From NCBI RefSeq assembly GCF_003697845.1, contig NZ_RDQE01000003.1, positions 266,464 through 330,463 on the forward strand: a stretch of 64,000 nucleotides of DNA, in the 5' to 3' direction. This DNA is from Halobellus captivus. GTDB lineage: Archaea > Halobacteriota > Halobacteria > Halobacteriales > Haloferacaceae. Positions 1 through 9,277 of the stretch are shown here, in pieces. Under the pieces are notes generated by a model. The model was not told where the DNA came from and did no database searches. It worked only from the letters and a program-made list of their open reading frames with translations. Position 1 is the stretch's first letter, and each line of letters starts with the position of its first letter. Position numbers and translations under genes: made by a program.

Positions 1-1
1 C

Positions 2-853
2 CCGATCGATCTCGAGGGCGAGTGGACGATCGCCGATCTGTCGGCCGCCCTCGGCGACGTCGACCTCTTCGCCGCGAAGCCTCCCGAACAGAAGGCCTCC
101 CGGAACTATCGACGGTGGGCCGTAGAGAGCGCCGCGCTCGATCTGGGGTTGCGCCAGGCCGACACGAGCCTTGGGGAGTACCTCGGGATCGAGCCGGATC
201 CCGTTCGGTTCGTCGTCTCGACGCGGCTCGGCGATCCGCCGACGGCGGATCGGGTGGAAGAGTTGCTCGCGGTCGACGACGACCTGGAGTTCAAGCTCGA
301 CCCGACGCCCGACTGGCCCGACTCGGCGTTCGAGCGCCTGCGCGAGACGGACGCGGTCCGGGTTCTCGACCTGAAGGGGTGGTACGAGGGGACCGACGTG
401 GACGTGCCCGCCGACCCCGAGCTGTATCGCGACACGCTCGCGGCCTTCCCCGCCGCCGTGATCGAGGATGCGGCGTTCACGGCCGAGACGCGGCCGCTCC
501 TCGAACCGCAGGCCGACCGCCTCTCGTTCGATTACCCGATCGACGGGGTCGACGCGATCGAATCGCTGCCCGTCGAGCCCGGGTGGTGTAACGTCAAACC
601 CTCTCGGTTCGGCACGCTCGAGTCGCTCCTCGAGACGATCGCGTACTGTCGCGAGGAGGGGATCACGATGTACGGCGGCGGCCAGTTCGAGCTGGCGAGC
701 GGGCGGACCGCGATCCAGACGCTCGCCGCGCTGTTCTACCCGGCCGCCCCCAACGACGTCGCCCCCGACGCGTTCAACGACCCGGAAGCGACCCCGCCGT
801 ACCCGAGGAGCCCGCTCAAGCCGAGCAAGGACGCGGTCGGGCTGGAGTTCTAG
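2..853 (+). CDS. enolase-superfamily-like protein, 5' end cut by the window edge
   Basis: The frame is open from the first bases, so the start lies outside the window; about 283 residues are visible. The order of motifs fits the C-terminal barrel of the enolase/mandelate-racemase superfamily: an RRWAVESAALDL helix near visible residue 47, a DLKGWYEG strand, IEDAAF, then SFDYPID, NVKPSRFG and MYGGGQFELASGR. In this superfamily acidic residues at strand ends bind a divalent metal and stabilise an enolate. The haloarchaeal protein is usually just called enolase-like; the substrate cannot be read from the sequence, and the classical KxK catalytic motif is not obvious, so it may be a divergent member. 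It runs convergent to engB, separated by a structured repeat element. Confidence 0.7.
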   Translation, partial: PIDLEGEWTIADLSAALGDVDLFAAKPPEQKASRNYRRWAVESAALDLGLRQADTSLGEYLGIEPDPVRFVVSTRLGDPPTADRVEELLAVDDDLEFKLDPTPDWPDSAFERLRETDAVRVLDLKGWYEGTDVDVPADPELYRDTLAAFPAAVIEDAAFTAETRPLLEPQADRLSFDYPIDGVDAIESLPVEPGWCNVKPSRFGTLESLLETIAYCREEGITMYGGGQFELASGRTAIQTLAALFYPAAPNDVAPDAFNDPEATPPYPRSPLKPSKDAVGLEF

Positions 854-886
854 ACTGCCAACCACCGAGCGGTCGGCGCGTGCCGT

Positions 887-1047
887 GAGCGGCCCACCGG
901 GCCGCGAACGACCGCGCGAGGGAGTCGATCGCCGACGGCGACCGACGAGGCTGGGGAGGCGTGAGGTGCGGTGTTGGGCGGTCGGGTGGGATCCAAAGGG
1001 GCAGCCGGGCTGCGGGCGCACGCTCGCCGCCCGGCTGGGGCTTTGTA
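887..1047. repeat. intergenic structured element, copy A
   Basis: It shares a layout with 8790-8960. First comes a 7-bp stem with an ACC loop (889-895 / 899-905), then a GAGGGA segment, then a second hairpin (929-933 / 937-941). Next is a strongly conserved single-stranded block starting GACGAGGCTGGGGAG (944) through GTGAGGTGCGG and CAAAGGGGCAG, and last GGGGCTTTG (about 1037-1045). An extra stem GCCGGGC/GCCCGGC sits inside this copy between the last two blocks. It lies between two convergent genes. A stem pair differs from copy B by a compensatory change, which argues for RNA structure. Confidence 0.65.
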
Positions 1048-1116
1048 GCCGTTCGTCTCGGAACCGCGTTCGATCGGATCGCGCCGTGGGACGGGACATC
1101 CGAGACGGAACCCGAC

Positions 1117-1737
1117 CTACGAGACGAACTTCAACAGGTCGTCGCGGTTGTGCTCGTGAAACCGGTCACGGAGACACTCCTCGAGCGCGTCGATGTCGCC
1201 GCGTTTCGCACAGATGGGCGCGACCGTGTCGGACCACTGCTGCCACGGCGGGTAGAGGCCGAGCCGGTCGCAGATCTCGTTCAGCCGCTCGTCGAGGTCG
1301 TCGATCTTGTCGGTCTTGTTCACGGCCACGATGGGGTCGACGCCGACGTCCTCGAGGAACGCGAACATCTCCACGTCGTGGGGGACGTTCCCGCGCTCCC
1401 GGTGGCGGTCGATGATGTCGACGGCGCTCTTCCCGTCGAGGACGACGACGCCCGCGAGGACGTGCTCGGCGTTCTCCTCGACGTACCGTATCACGTCGGT
1501 TTTGATCTCCTCGCGGCGCTCCGACTCGACGCCCGACATGAAGCCGAAGCCGGGGAGGTCCGTGAACATGAACGACTCGCTCGTCCAGTCGAAGTGGTTC
1601 GGCTGGCGGGTGACGCCGGGTTTCCCCCCGACTGAGACGTCGTGACCCGTCAACTCGCGCATCACCGTCGACTTGCCGACGTTGGATCGTCCCACGAGGA
1701 CGACCTCCGCGTCGCGGTCCGGCCGGTCTTCGAACAT
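1117..1737 (-). CDS. engB: GTP-binding protein EngB
   Basis: A 206-residue TRAFAC-class GTPase. It shows the P-loop GRSNVGKST near residue 16, the switch II motif DLPGFG near residue 60, and the G4 motif NKTD in the second half, in the order and length expected for the EngB/YihA family. In bacteria the family acts in late assembly of the large ribosomal subunit; the archaeal role is inferred to be similar. The ATG at 1737 is followed almost at once by the family N-terminus. It ends convergent with the enolase-like gene. Confidence 0.93.
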   Translation of the reverse strand: MFEDRPDRDAEVVLVGRSNVGKSTVMRELTGHDVSVGGKPGVTRQPNHFDWTSESFMFTDLPGFGFMSGVESERREEIKTDVIRYVEENAEHVLAGVVVLDGKSAVDIIDRHRERGNVPHDVEMFAFLEDVGVDPIVAVNKTDKIDDLDERLNEICDRLGLYPPWQQWSDTVAPICAKRGDIDALEECLRDRFHEHNRDDLLKFVS

Positions 1738-1875
1738 ACCGCCACTCCGCCGGCGAGCGGGTTAAATGGCGCGTCGCGGGGGCGACCGTTCCGAGCCACG
1801 GTGGGGATGGGGAGGATCGCCCGGTCGGCTCCCCGTCGGTCTCGGATCCTCCCCGATCTCACGTTCCGTCCGGTC

Positions 1876-2592
1876 TCACACCGATCCCGTCGAATCAGTC
1901 GGGTCGATCGGCTCCGCGGGGTCGGCCGAGCCGGCGTCGAGTTCGTCGCTCTGGGTCGCGAACGCGGAGCCGAACATCCGGAACACCGCGACCTGGCCGT
2001 AGAACTGGAGGAAGGGGACGAGGAGCAGTCCGACGACCGTGATCGCGAGGATCCCCGTCGCGATCCAGAGGACGAACGTGACCACGAGCGGCATGAAGAT
2101 CGCGACGAGGTACTCCGTGCTCAACAGGGTCGGTTTCAGGAGACTGACGTCGAAAGCGGCACCGATCTCGCCGCGGGCCGCGTAGGCGGTCAGCGCCGCG
2201 GGAACCGCGTAGTAGACTAAGAGCAACACCGGCAGGAACGCGAGCGCTAAGAGCACTCCGAGCACTCCCACGATCGCGCCAGCGTCGCCGCCGATCGCCC
2301 CGCCGGCACCGATCACGACGAAGACGAGGATCCCGTACGCGAGCACCGGAACGAACGTGTACGCGACGGTGATGACGGTTCCGATGATCCCCTTCACGAG
2401 GAGGTCGCCCCAGTCCTCGAACTCCGGCGGGTCCTCCGCGCCCTCGACGGTCGTCTCGAGGACCCGAACGAGGTATCCGAGGATGACGAATGCCGGGAGC
2501 AACAGCACCGAGAGGAATCCCAAAACGCCGCCGATCAGTACGCGTCCGATCCAGTCGCCGCGCAGCGGATACGACAGTCCGTCTTCGAGCAT
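1876..2592 (-). CDS. DUF4013-type polytopic membrane protein
   Basis: A 238-residue membrane protein with four to five hydrophobic segments: a pair near residues 15-45, a long one around 65-100, another near 120-145 and a C-terminal pair around 160-210. The pattern DxxSYPLRGDWIGRVLIGG at the start and FxxWGDLLVKG in the middle are hallmarks of the haloarchaeal DUF4013 family, for which no biochemical role is established. The C-terminus is an acidic, low-complexity tail. A TATA element (2614-2623) sits at the right distance for a leaderless message from the ATG at 2592. Confidence 0.8.
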   Translation of the reverse strand: MLEDGLSYPLRGDWIGRVLIGGVLGFLSVLLLPAFVILGYLVRVLETTVEGAEDPPEFEDWGDLLVKGIIGTVITVAYTFVPVLAYGILVFVVIGAGGAIGGDAGAIVGVLGVLLALAFLPVLLLVYYAVPAALTAYAARGEIGAAFDVSLLKPTLLSTEYLVAIFMPLVVTFVLWIATGILAITVVGLLLVPFLQFYGQVAVFRMFGSAFATQSDELDAGSADPAEPIDPTDSTGSV

Positions 2593-2613
2593 GCCCGAAC
2601 GATCTCACAGGGA

Positions 2614-2623
2614 GTATATAAAC
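2614..2623 (-). promoter_or_regulatory. TATA box of the DUF4013 gene
   Basis: GTATATAAAC on the plus strand (GTTTATATAC on the minus strand), centred about 26 bp upstream of the ATG at 2592. This is the spacing expected for a leaderless archaeal transcript. Confidence 0.6.
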
Positions 2624-2740
2624 TTACATCGACGATCGACGGCGGATCGGCGAGATCGATGCCGGAACGAGGAGCGTGACCGGGGATCGACGGGACGTTC
2701 CCGGAACCGCTTAATCGCGCGCCCTCCACACGATGCATAC

Positions 2741-3496
2741 ATGACGAACATGGACAAACGGGAGGTCCAGACGGCACTCTGGGACGCCCTCGAGGACCGC
2801 GGGATCGCCCGGTTCCCCTTCCCGCCGCACGACCGGATCCCCAACTTCGCGGGCGCGGACGAGGCCCGTGATCGGCTAACCGAGACCGCGGAGTGGAAGT
2901 CGGCGACGACGCTCAAGGCCAATCCCGACGCCCCGCAGCTGCCGGTTCGTCGGGCCGCGCTCCGCGCCGGCAAGACCGTCTACGTGGCCCAGCCCCGGCT
3001 CCGCGACCCGGATCCGTTCCTTCGGCTCGATCCCGCCGAGATCGACGACGCGGACGCGGCCATGACCGTCTCGGGGATCTCCGAGTACGGCGTCCCGACC
3101 GCGCCCGAGGACGTGCCCCACGTCGACCTCGTCGTCTCGGGTTCGGTCGCGGTCACGACCGACGGAGCCCGGATCGGCAAGGGCGAGGGCTACAGCGACC
3201 TGGAGTGGGCGGTCCTCCGCGAGCTCGACGCGGTCGACGACGACACGACGGTCGCGACGACGGTTCACGAACTCCAGGTCGTCGACGACGCTCCGTCGCC
3301 CGTCGATGACGCGACGGTACTCCCCGAGCCCGACCGACACGACGTGCCCCTCGATCTCGTCGTGACGCCCGAGCGCGTGATCCGGACGGAGAGCACCGCC
3401 GAGCGTCCCCCGGGCGTCGACTGGGACGCGCTCGACGCGGAGCGTCTGGACGAGATCCCCGTCCTGGCCGAGCGTGCGCCCGACGCGGAGCGGTGA
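2741..3496 (+). CDS. 5-formyltetrahydrofolate cyclo-ligase family protein
   Basis: A 251-residue protein of the MTHFS/YgfA family. It opens with a helix (KREVQTALWDALEDRGIARFPFPPHDRIPNF broken into the typical archaeal form), has the KANPDAPQLPVRRAALR segment, and the conserved glycine-rich stretch GARIGKGEGYSDLEW near residues 145-160, matching the ATP/phosphate loop of cyclo-ligases. The family converts 5-formyl-THF to 5,10-methenyl-THF; archaeal members are diverged, so the exact reaction is inference. I chose the ATG at 2741 because a TATA-like CTTAAT (about 2710) lies 27-30 bp upstream; an ATG three codons later (2750) is the alternative. Confidence 0.82.
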   Translation: MTNMDKREVQTALWDALEDRGIARFPFPPHDRIPNFAGADEARDRLTETAEWKSATTLKANPDAPQLPVRRAALRAGKTVYVAQPRLRDPDPFLRLDPAEIDDADAAMTVSGISEYGVPTAPEDVPHVDLVVSGSVAVTTDGARIGKGEGYSDLEWAVLRELDAVDDDTTVATTVHELQVVDDAPSPVDDATVLPEPDRHDVPLDLVVTPERVIRTESTAERPPGVDWDALDAERLDEIPVLAERAPDAER

Positions 3497-3609
3497 GTTT
3501 CGGAAACCCCGGCGATTTCCGACGGGTCGGACGGTGCGATCGAGGCGATCCGGATCTCGCAGCCTCATCCGTCACGAATTTGTCGTCCCGGCGAGGAGTT
3601 CGGACACGG

Positions 3610-4407
3610 ATGGCGCTCCTCGAGAACCTCGTCTTCGTCTTCGTCGCCGGGCTCGTCACGGCGCTCGCTACCGGGCTCGGCGCGATCCCGTTCCTCTTCT
3701 TCGAGTCCATCGGCGACCGCGGAAACGTGGTTCTCTGGGGACTCTCCTCCGGTATCATGGTTACCGCGTCGTTGTTCGGGCTGATCGACGAGGGGCTGGC
3801 CGAGGGGACGGTCGGTGAGGTCGCGGTCGGGATGGCCGCCGGCGTCGTCCTCGTGATCGTGGCCCACGAGGTGCTCCTTGACGCCGACGTCGACCCCAAG
3901 GAGTACGAGGAGGCGGACTTCCGCAAGCTCGTGTTGATCCTCGGCGTTCTGACCGTTCACAGCTTTCCCGAGGGCGTCGCCGTCGGCGTCTCGTTCGCGG
4001 ATCTCGGGCTGGAGGGTGGAGTCTCGGTCCTCGGGTTCACCGTGCCCGCGCTCGCGGTCTTCATGACCCTCGCGATCTCGATCCACAACGTCCCCGAGGG
4101 GACGGCGATCTCGATCCCACTGCGGGCGATGGACGTCCCGGAGTGGAAGATGGTGTGGTGGGCGGTGTTCTCGAGTCTGCCACAGCCGATCGGCGCGGTG
4201 ATCGCGTTCGCGTTCGTCCGGATCGCTCGGGAGTTCCTGCCGTACGGGTTCGGGTTCGCGGCCGGCGCGATGATCTACCTCGTCCTCACGGAGTTCCTTC
4301 CCGAGGCCCTCGACGCGGGCGAGGGGCTCCCCTACGGCGGCAAGCGCGAACTGGTCGGCGGGGTGCTCCTCGGTGCCGCAGTGATGGTCCCGCTGGCGTA
4401 CGTCTAG
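3610..4407 (+). CDS. ZIP family divalent metal transporter
   Basis: A 265-residue membrane protein with about eight transmembrane helices. Two diagnostic ZIP metal-site motifs are visible: HSFPEG at residues 117-122 and HNVPEG at 159-164, the HxxPEG repeats of helices 4 and 5 that bind Zn(II) or Fe(II). Family members import zinc, iron or manganese into the cytoplasm. The start at 3610 puts the first helix directly after the N-terminus; longer in-frame starts overlap the preceding gene. Its stop overlaps the stop of the P450 gene by three bases in a convergent CTAG arrangement. Confidence 0.9.
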   Translation: MALLENLVFVFVAGLVTALATGLGAIPFLFFESIGDRGNVVLWGLSSGIMVTASLFGLIDEGLAEGTVGEVAVGMAAGVVLVIVAHEVLLDADVDPKEYEEADFRKLVLILGVLTVHSFPEGVAVGVSFADLGLEGGVSVLGFTVPALAVFMTLAISIHNVPEGTAISIPLRAMDVPEWKMVWWAVFSSLPQPIGAVIAFAFVRIAREFLPYGFGFAAGAMIYLVLTEFLPEALDAGEGLPYGGKRELVGGVLLGAAVMVPLAYV

Positions 4408-5906
4408 CCGTCGGCGGACTCGAGCCTCCCGTCCGGTTCGCGGACCCTGACGCGCACCGGTCCCGCGGGTCGCGTGTTCGCGCTGGCGCGGAGCGTCAAC
4501 TCCTCGTCCACCGCCTTCAGTCGAACCCGCCGGAGGAGCGTCGCGGTCGCGAGCCGCAGTTCCTGCCGCGCGAACCGCATACCGATACAGTGGCGCGGCC
4601 CGCCGCCGAAGGGGAAGTACGCGTACTCCGGCCGCTCCCCGACGGCCGGACCGGGCGTGTCGTCGCCGACCGACACCGCACCCGACGGCGACGTTCGAAG
4701 CCACCGTTCCGGCCGGTACGTCTCGGGATCCTCCCACCACCGATCGTCGTGATGGACGACCCACGGCGAGAGCGTCACCACGACGCCGGCGGGGAGCCGG
4801 TATCCACCGAGCATCACTGGCTCGGTCGGCTCCCGAAAGAAGGAGTGAACGGGCGGGCGGAGCCTGAGCGCCTCGTCGACCGCGGCGGTGAGCGCCGGAC
4901 AGTCGCGGACCTCGACCGGCGTGGGATCGTCGTCGAACGCGCCCACCTCCCGGCGGACTCGTTCCTGGAAGTCGGGGCGCGTCGCGAGCGCGTGGAGGGT
5001 GTAGGTCAGCCCGAGCGCGCTCGTCTCGTGGCCGGCGAACAGGAACGTCACGGCGTTGTCGAGCAGTTCGTCGTCGTCGATCGCTCCCAGTTCCGCGGCC
5101 GCGACGAGCGTCCCCAGCAGGTCGTCCGCCGACCCCGGATCCGCGGGCGGGCCGGCGGCACGACGTTCGGCGACGAGGTCACGGAGCGTCTCCCGGAGCG
5201 CGTCGAGGCGGCGGCGATACCGCCGGTTCATCGGCGTCGGAACCCACTCGGGGAGGAAGGAGGTCAGCCGTCGCATGTCGAAGCGCTCGGTGATGCTCTC
5301 CGCTGCCGCCCGTACCGTCTCCCGTTCGCCCTCGATGTCGTCGCCGAGGAGCCCCTCGGCGAGGACCGAGAACGCGTACTCCGTGGCCGCCTCGTGGACG
5401 TCGACGGCGTCGCCGTCGCGCCAATCGTCGACCATCCCCCGGGCGTGGTCGATCATGGCGTCGCCGTATCCGTCGACGCGCTCGCGGAAGAACGCCGACC
5501 GCATCGCGGTCCGCTGTTCGCGCCACGTCTCGCCCTCCGCGAGAAAGAGCCCGTTTCCGAGGAGGTTTCCGAGCTGCTCGCGGGGCATCTCGCCTTTCAC
5601 GTAGCTCGCGTGGTCCTCGACGAGGACCCGACGGATCGCGTCCGGATCGGTGAGGAGGTAGCTCTCCGTGCCGAACACGTCGTACCGGGCGACGCCGCCG
5701 CGTTCGGCGGCCCGGCGTTCGTAGAAGCCGAGCGCGTCGGCCGCGATCGAATGGACGTCGCCGAGGACGGGAAGTCCGTCGGACTCCGGCGGTCGTGCGG
5801 CGGCCCCGTTGTCGGTGACGACCTCGTCGCCGGGGTCCCTCACATCGGTCCCGTCGACTACGCGTCGATCGTTCTCGCCGTCGTGTCGCCGAACCGAGTC
5901 ACTCAT
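4404..5906 (-). CDS. cytochrome P450
   Basis: A 500-residue haem monooxygenase. The I-helix oxygen-binding motif AGHETS, the K-helix ExxR (EALRLRP), the PERW segment and the haem loop FPFGGGPRHCIG with the axial cysteine at about residue 440 are all present, so it should be catalytically competent. An acidic leader of about 35 residues precedes the proline-rich LPVLGD hinge. No transmembrane anchor is seen, so it is probably soluble and would need a ferredoxin partner, which is not encoded nearby. Substrate unknown; haloarchaeal P450s are often linked to carotenoid or fatty-acid oxidation. It is divergent from an HTH_10 regulator at 6025, which may control it. Confidence 0.93.
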   Translation of the reverse strand: MSDSVRRHDGENDRRVVDGTDVRDPGDEVVTDNGAAARPPESDGLPVLGDVHSIAADALGFYERRAAERGGVARYDVFGTESYLLTDPDAIRRVLVEDHASYVKGEMPREQLGNLLGNGLFLAEGETWREQRTAMRSAFFRERVDGYGDAMIDHARGMVDDWRDGDAVDVHEAATEYAFSVLAEGLLGDDIEGERETVRAAAESITERFDMRRLTSFLPEWVPTPMNRRYRRRLDALRETLRDLVAERRAAGPPADPGSADDLLGTLVAAAELGAIDDDELLDNAVTFLFAGHETSALGLTYTLHALATRPDFQERVRREVGAFDDDPTPVEVRDCPALTAAVDEALRLRPPVHSFFREPTEPVMLGGYRLPAGVVVTLSPWVVHHDDRWWEDPETYRPERWLRTSPSGAVSVGDDTPGPAVGERPEYAYFPFGGGPRHCIGMRFARQELRLATATLLRRVRLKAVDEELTLRASANTRPAGPVRVRVREPDGRLESADG

Positions 5907-6024
5907 GTCTCCGAATGGACGTCGGCGCGTGCTGACGCTTCGGGCGGACACGTCCGCGTCCTTTTGCGTGAACCCGCCCGTATCGTCTCGTACCTTCAAG
6001 TCGCCGGCGACCGACGCCTCCCGC

Positions 6025-6723
6025 ATGCGGTACGTCCACGTCGAGTTCCGGTTCCCGCCGTCGATCCGACATCCGATGCACGACTTCCTCGACGGCGACG
6101 AGAACTGGCGCTCGGAGCTTCTGACCTGGCGACGCCTCGACGACGGGACGCTCGCGACGCTGTTTCGAGTCACCGCGCCGCGGGAGCCGTACCTCGAACG
6201 ATTACGGGCCGTCAATTCGATCGAGCGGTTCGAGGTCGGGCCGCCTGACGGGCCTCCACCCGACGGCGGCGGTGCTGGCGGAACCGACGGGAGCGTCGAG
6301 ACGTTCCACCTCAGAGTACACGAGACGCTCGACGGTCCCCTCGACGCGTTCCTCGGCGCGTTCCTCGAGACCGAGTTCCTCTCGGTTCCGCCCGTGGTGT
6401 ACCGCCCGGAGGGACGGCTCTCGTTCGGCGTCGTCGGTCCGCCGGACCAACTGCGTGACGCGCTCGCGGCGCTCCCGGATCCGATCGACGCCGACGTCGA
6501 CCGGATCGGGTCGTACGCCGGCGGCCGCCGGCTCGCCGGCGTCGAGGTGACCGACCGGCAGAGGGAAGCCCTCCGTGCGGCGCGACGGGTCGGGTACTAC
6601 GACGTGCCGCGCACCGGGTCGATCGCGGACGTCGCCGACGCGCTCGGCTGCTCGTCCTCGACGGCGGGGGCACACCTCCGGAAGGCGGAGGCGACGCTCG
6701 TCGACGCGTATCTCGACGGCTGA
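6025..6723 (+). CDS. HTH_10 (Bat-type) transcriptional regulator
   Basis: A 232-residue regulator of the haloarchaeal bacterio-opsin-activator type. The N-terminal two thirds is the usual beta-rich sensor region (MRYVHVEFRFPP start, WRRLDDGTLATLFRV). The C-terminal 55 residues form the HTH_10 domain, starting VTDRQREALRAARRVGYYDVPR and ending with the recognition helix GCSSSTAGAHLRKAE. The start at 6025 gives the family N-terminus. It is divergent from the P450 gene, with 118 bp between starts, making local control of that gene plausible but not shown. Confidence 0.85.
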   Translation: MRYVHVEFRFPPSIRHPMHDFLDGDENWRSELLTWRRLDDGTLATLFRVTAPREPYLERLRAVNSIERFEVGPPDGPPPDGGGAGGTDGSVETFHLRVHETLDGPLDAFLGAFLETEFLSVPPVVYRPEGRLSFGVVGPPDQLRDALAALPDPIDADVDRIGSYAGGRRLAGVEVTDRQREALRAARRVGYYDVPRTGSIADVADALGCSSSTAGAHLRKAEATLVDAYLDG

Positions 6724-6773
6724 GCGGGAGTTCAACCGGGTTGAATCCGGGAGCCGGATGATCCCGGAGAGCC

Positions 6774-8657
6774 CTACGAACGCTCCGCGATCTCCTCGCG
6801 GAGGGCGTCGGAGACGACCTCGCCGTCCGCCTTCCCGCGAAGCGCGCCCATCGCCTCGCCCATCAGTCCCGAGAACGCGCCCATCCCCTCGTCTTCGACC
6901 TGGTCGGCGTTGCGATCGACGACCTCGCGGACCGCCTCGCGGACCGCCTCGTCGCTCACGCCCGAGAGGCCCGCCGCCTCGACCGCCTCCTCGGCCGTCA
7001 GCTCGGGGTCCTCCGCGAGCGTCGAGAGCACCTCCGGGACGCCCTCCTTGGCGAGGTCGCCCGACTCGACGAGGTCGAAGACCGCGAGGAAGTGGTCGGC
7101 GGTGAGGTTCTCGACGGGCGCGCCGTCCCGCCTGATCTCCGTCGCCGTCGACTCCAGCGTCGAGGCGGCGAAGGTCGGATCCACGCCGCGCTCGACGGCG
7201 GCCTCGAAGGTCGGGAACCGCCGACCGAACGCGACCTGCTCGGCGAGCCCGCGGTCGAGGTCGAACGACTCCACGTACCGGTCGGTCTTCTCGTCGAGCA
7301 GCTCCGGTCGGTCGACGTCCGACGGGTCGGGCTCGACCGGCGGCACGTCGGTCTCGGGGTACATCCGCGCCGCGCCGGGCAGCGGCCGGAGGTATCGGGT
7401 CGTCCCGTCGTCGTTCGCGCCGCGCGTCTCCTCCGGAACGCCCTCGATCGCGGCCTCCGCGCGCTCGGCCGCGGCCTCGATCGCGAGGTCCGCGGTCTCG
7501 GGGTCGGCGGCGACGATCGCCACCGCGTCCGCCTCGCCCGCGCCGACCGCCTCGCGAAGGTCGTCGACCTCGGCCGCGGTCACGCCGTAGGCGGGCAGCT
7601 CGTCGGTGTGGAAGATCCCGCCCGCGCCGTGGCGTTTGGCGTGGTCCGACAGCTCCGTGCCGAGCCGGCGGTCCGGCCCTATCTCCCGGCCGACGAGCCC
7701 GCTGAAGCCGAAAATCGGAACCGCGGTCACCTTCCCGCCAGAATCGAGCGCCCCCCGGATCACGCCGGAGTCGGTGTCGGCGAACACCTCGGTGGCGTCC
7801 CGGACGTCGCCCACGCTCGCGTCGCGCTCGCGGAGTTCGTCGCGGATCGCGAGCAACTCGGCCTGTCTCCCCACCTCGCCGCGGACGATGTCCTCGATCC
7901 CCTGGAGGTCTTGAACGCCCTTGACCTCGACTCGCGCACCCTCGGCGATGGAGACGTTCACGTCCTGACGGATCGTTCCGAGCCCGCGTTTGACCGCTCC
8001 AGTCGAGCGGAGCAGCATGCCGATGCGTTCCGCGGCCTCCTTCGCTCCCTCGGGGCTCCGTATGTCCGGTCCGGTCCCGATCTCGACGAGCGGGACGCCG
8101 AGCCGGTCGAGCGAGTAGACGACGCCGTCGTCGGTCTCCTCGACGCGTTTGGCGGACTCCTCCTCTAACATGAGGTCCGCGATGGAGACGGTCCCGTCGC
8201 TCGTCTCGATCTCGCCGTCCTGTCCGAGCAGGATCGACCGCTGGAAGCCGGAGGTGTTCGAGCCGTCGATCACGAGCTTCCGCATCACGTGCGCCTGGTC
8301 GACCACGCTCACGTCGAGGAGGTCGGCGATCTGGAGCGCCACCGACAGCGCCTCCTCGTCGACGCGGCGGGGCGGTTCGTCGTCCTCCTCGACCAGACAG
8401 GTCGTGTCGTACGCGAGGTAGGTGAACTCGCGGTCGACCCGGCTCTCCTCCACGGCGGCCTGGTCGAGCTCGCCCAGCTCGCTCTTCGTGGGATGGAGCC
8501 GACGGGTGATCTCCCGGTCGGCCGCCGCGGGGTCGCGCTCGACGGTCGGGGAGTCACAGAACAGCTTCGTCGCCGTGTCGAGCTGCTGGTGTATCTCCAG
8601 CCCGGCGACGAGGCCCAACTCCTCGTGGTCGTACTCGGGGTTCGCGTCCGTACTCAT
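6774..8657 (-). CDS. gatE: Glu-tRNA(Gln) amidotransferase subunit E
   Basis: A 627-residue archaeal GatE. The opening DHEELGLVAGLEIHQQL is the family N-terminus, followed by the GatB/E cradle, a GAD-type insertion (residues about 270-400, including GxGxIFHTDELPAYG) and a C-terminal YqeY-like tail (GAFSGLMGEAMGALRGKADG). With GatD it converts Glu-tRNA(Gln) to Gln-tRNA(Gln), which archaea need because they lack a glutaminyl-tRNA synthetase. The length fits the family. gatD is not in the window. The gene is transcribed towards the HTH_10 gene. Confidence 0.95.
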   Translation of the reverse strand: MSTDANPEYDHEELGLVAGLEIHQQLDTATKLFCDSPTVERDPAAADREITRRLHPTKSELGELDQAAVEESRVDREFTYLAYDTTCLVEEDDEPPRRVDEEALSVALQIADLLDVSVVDQAHVMRKLVIDGSNTSGFQRSILLGQDGEIETSDGTVSIADLMLEEESAKRVEETDDGVVYSLDRLGVPLVEIGTGPDIRSPEGAKEAAERIGMLLRSTGAVKRGLGTIRQDVNVSIAEGARVEVKGVQDLQGIEDIVRGEVGRQAELLAIRDELRERDASVGDVRDATEVFADTDSGVIRGALDSGGKVTAVPIFGFSGLVGREIGPDRRLGTELSDHAKRHGAGGIFHTDELPAYGVTAAEVDDLREAVGAGEADAVAIVAADPETADLAIEAAAERAEAAIEGVPEETRGANDDGTTRYLRPLPGAARMYPETDVPPVEPDPSDVDRPELLDEKTDRYVESFDLDRGLAEQVAFGRRFPTFEAAVERGVDPTFAASTLESTATEIRRDGAPVENLTADHFLAVFDLVESGDLAKEGVPEVLSTLAEDPELTAEEAVEAAGLSGVSDEAVREAVREVVDRNADQVEDEGMGAFSGLMGEAMGALRGKADGEVVSDALREEIAERS

Positions 8658-8789
8658 TACGCCCCACTCCGACGGCGCGCGACTAAAAGGGTGGCAGTTC
8701 GCGCGAGCACCGATCGACCGTGGGAATGCGCGGTGGAGATCGGCATCGGCGACGTGACTTATCCGGAACGAGGCGGTGGCGCGCCTCCG

Positions 8790-8960
8790 AGCGGGCCACC
8801 GGCCCGCGAGGAGCTCGCGAGGGACGTCGCGAACGAAGTGAGCGACAGGGCGAGAGCTCCGCTCTCGCTTGAAACCGGACGTAGTCCGGTGACGAGGCTG
8901 GGGAGTCGTGAGGTGCGGAGTTGTGCGGGGCGGGACTCAAAGGGGCAGCTGGGGCTTTGA
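8790..8960. repeat. intergenic structured element, copy B
   Basis: Second copy of the element at 887-1047, same orientation. It contains a stem with an ACC loop (8792-8798 / 8802-8808), a hairpin with stem GCGAGAG/CTCTCGC (8851-8857 / 8863-8869), a hairpin ACCGGAC-GTA-GTCCGGT (8875-8891) and then the conserved block from GACGAGGCTGGGGAG (8892) to GGGGCTTTG (8951-8959). It lies between the 5' end of gatE and the 3' end of tRNA-Leu. From 8963 to 9154 I see no convincing gene, only a TATA-like GATTATAAAC near 8981. Confidence 0.65.
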
Positions 8961-9154
8961 ACGTGTGCACGCCTACGTACGGATTATAAACGAGAACAGC
9001 ATCGTCCGACCGAGTGATCGTGGCTTGACGATGTCCCCTGCATCGACATCCACTGAGAGTAACCACTCGTGGCGTGGCGTTCGTAGGAATTGTGCGTGGG
9101 TGCTGTCGTAGAGACAACACCGTGCATCGGTGTGGCGGGTGTGCCGCCGTGCGA

Positions 9155-9239
9155 TGCGTGGGACCGGATTTGAACCGGCGGACCTCTACAGGACAGCGCC
9201 CTCAACGCTGCGCCGTTGGCCTGGCTTGGCTACCCACGC
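9155..9239 (-). tRNA. tRNA-Leu (anticodon GAG)
   Basis: An 85-nt class II tRNA on the minus strand. The acceptor stem GCGTGGG pairs with CCCACGC, with discriminator A at 9155. The D arm, the anticodon stem CAGCG/CGCTG with loop TTGAGGG (anticodon GAG at 9201-9203), a short variable arm and the T arm with TTCAAAT all fold. The long variable arm and the discriminator A fit leucine. CCA is not encoded and no intron is seen. Confidence 0.95.
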
Positions 9240-9277
9240 TCGCGTCGTTTTCTCGCGTTTCGTCGTACCCCGTCCCA

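Noticed and set aside
4143..6248. 701-codon frame on the plus strand covering the P450 gene
   Set aside because: No recognisable motif and antisense to a P450 with all catalytic motifs.
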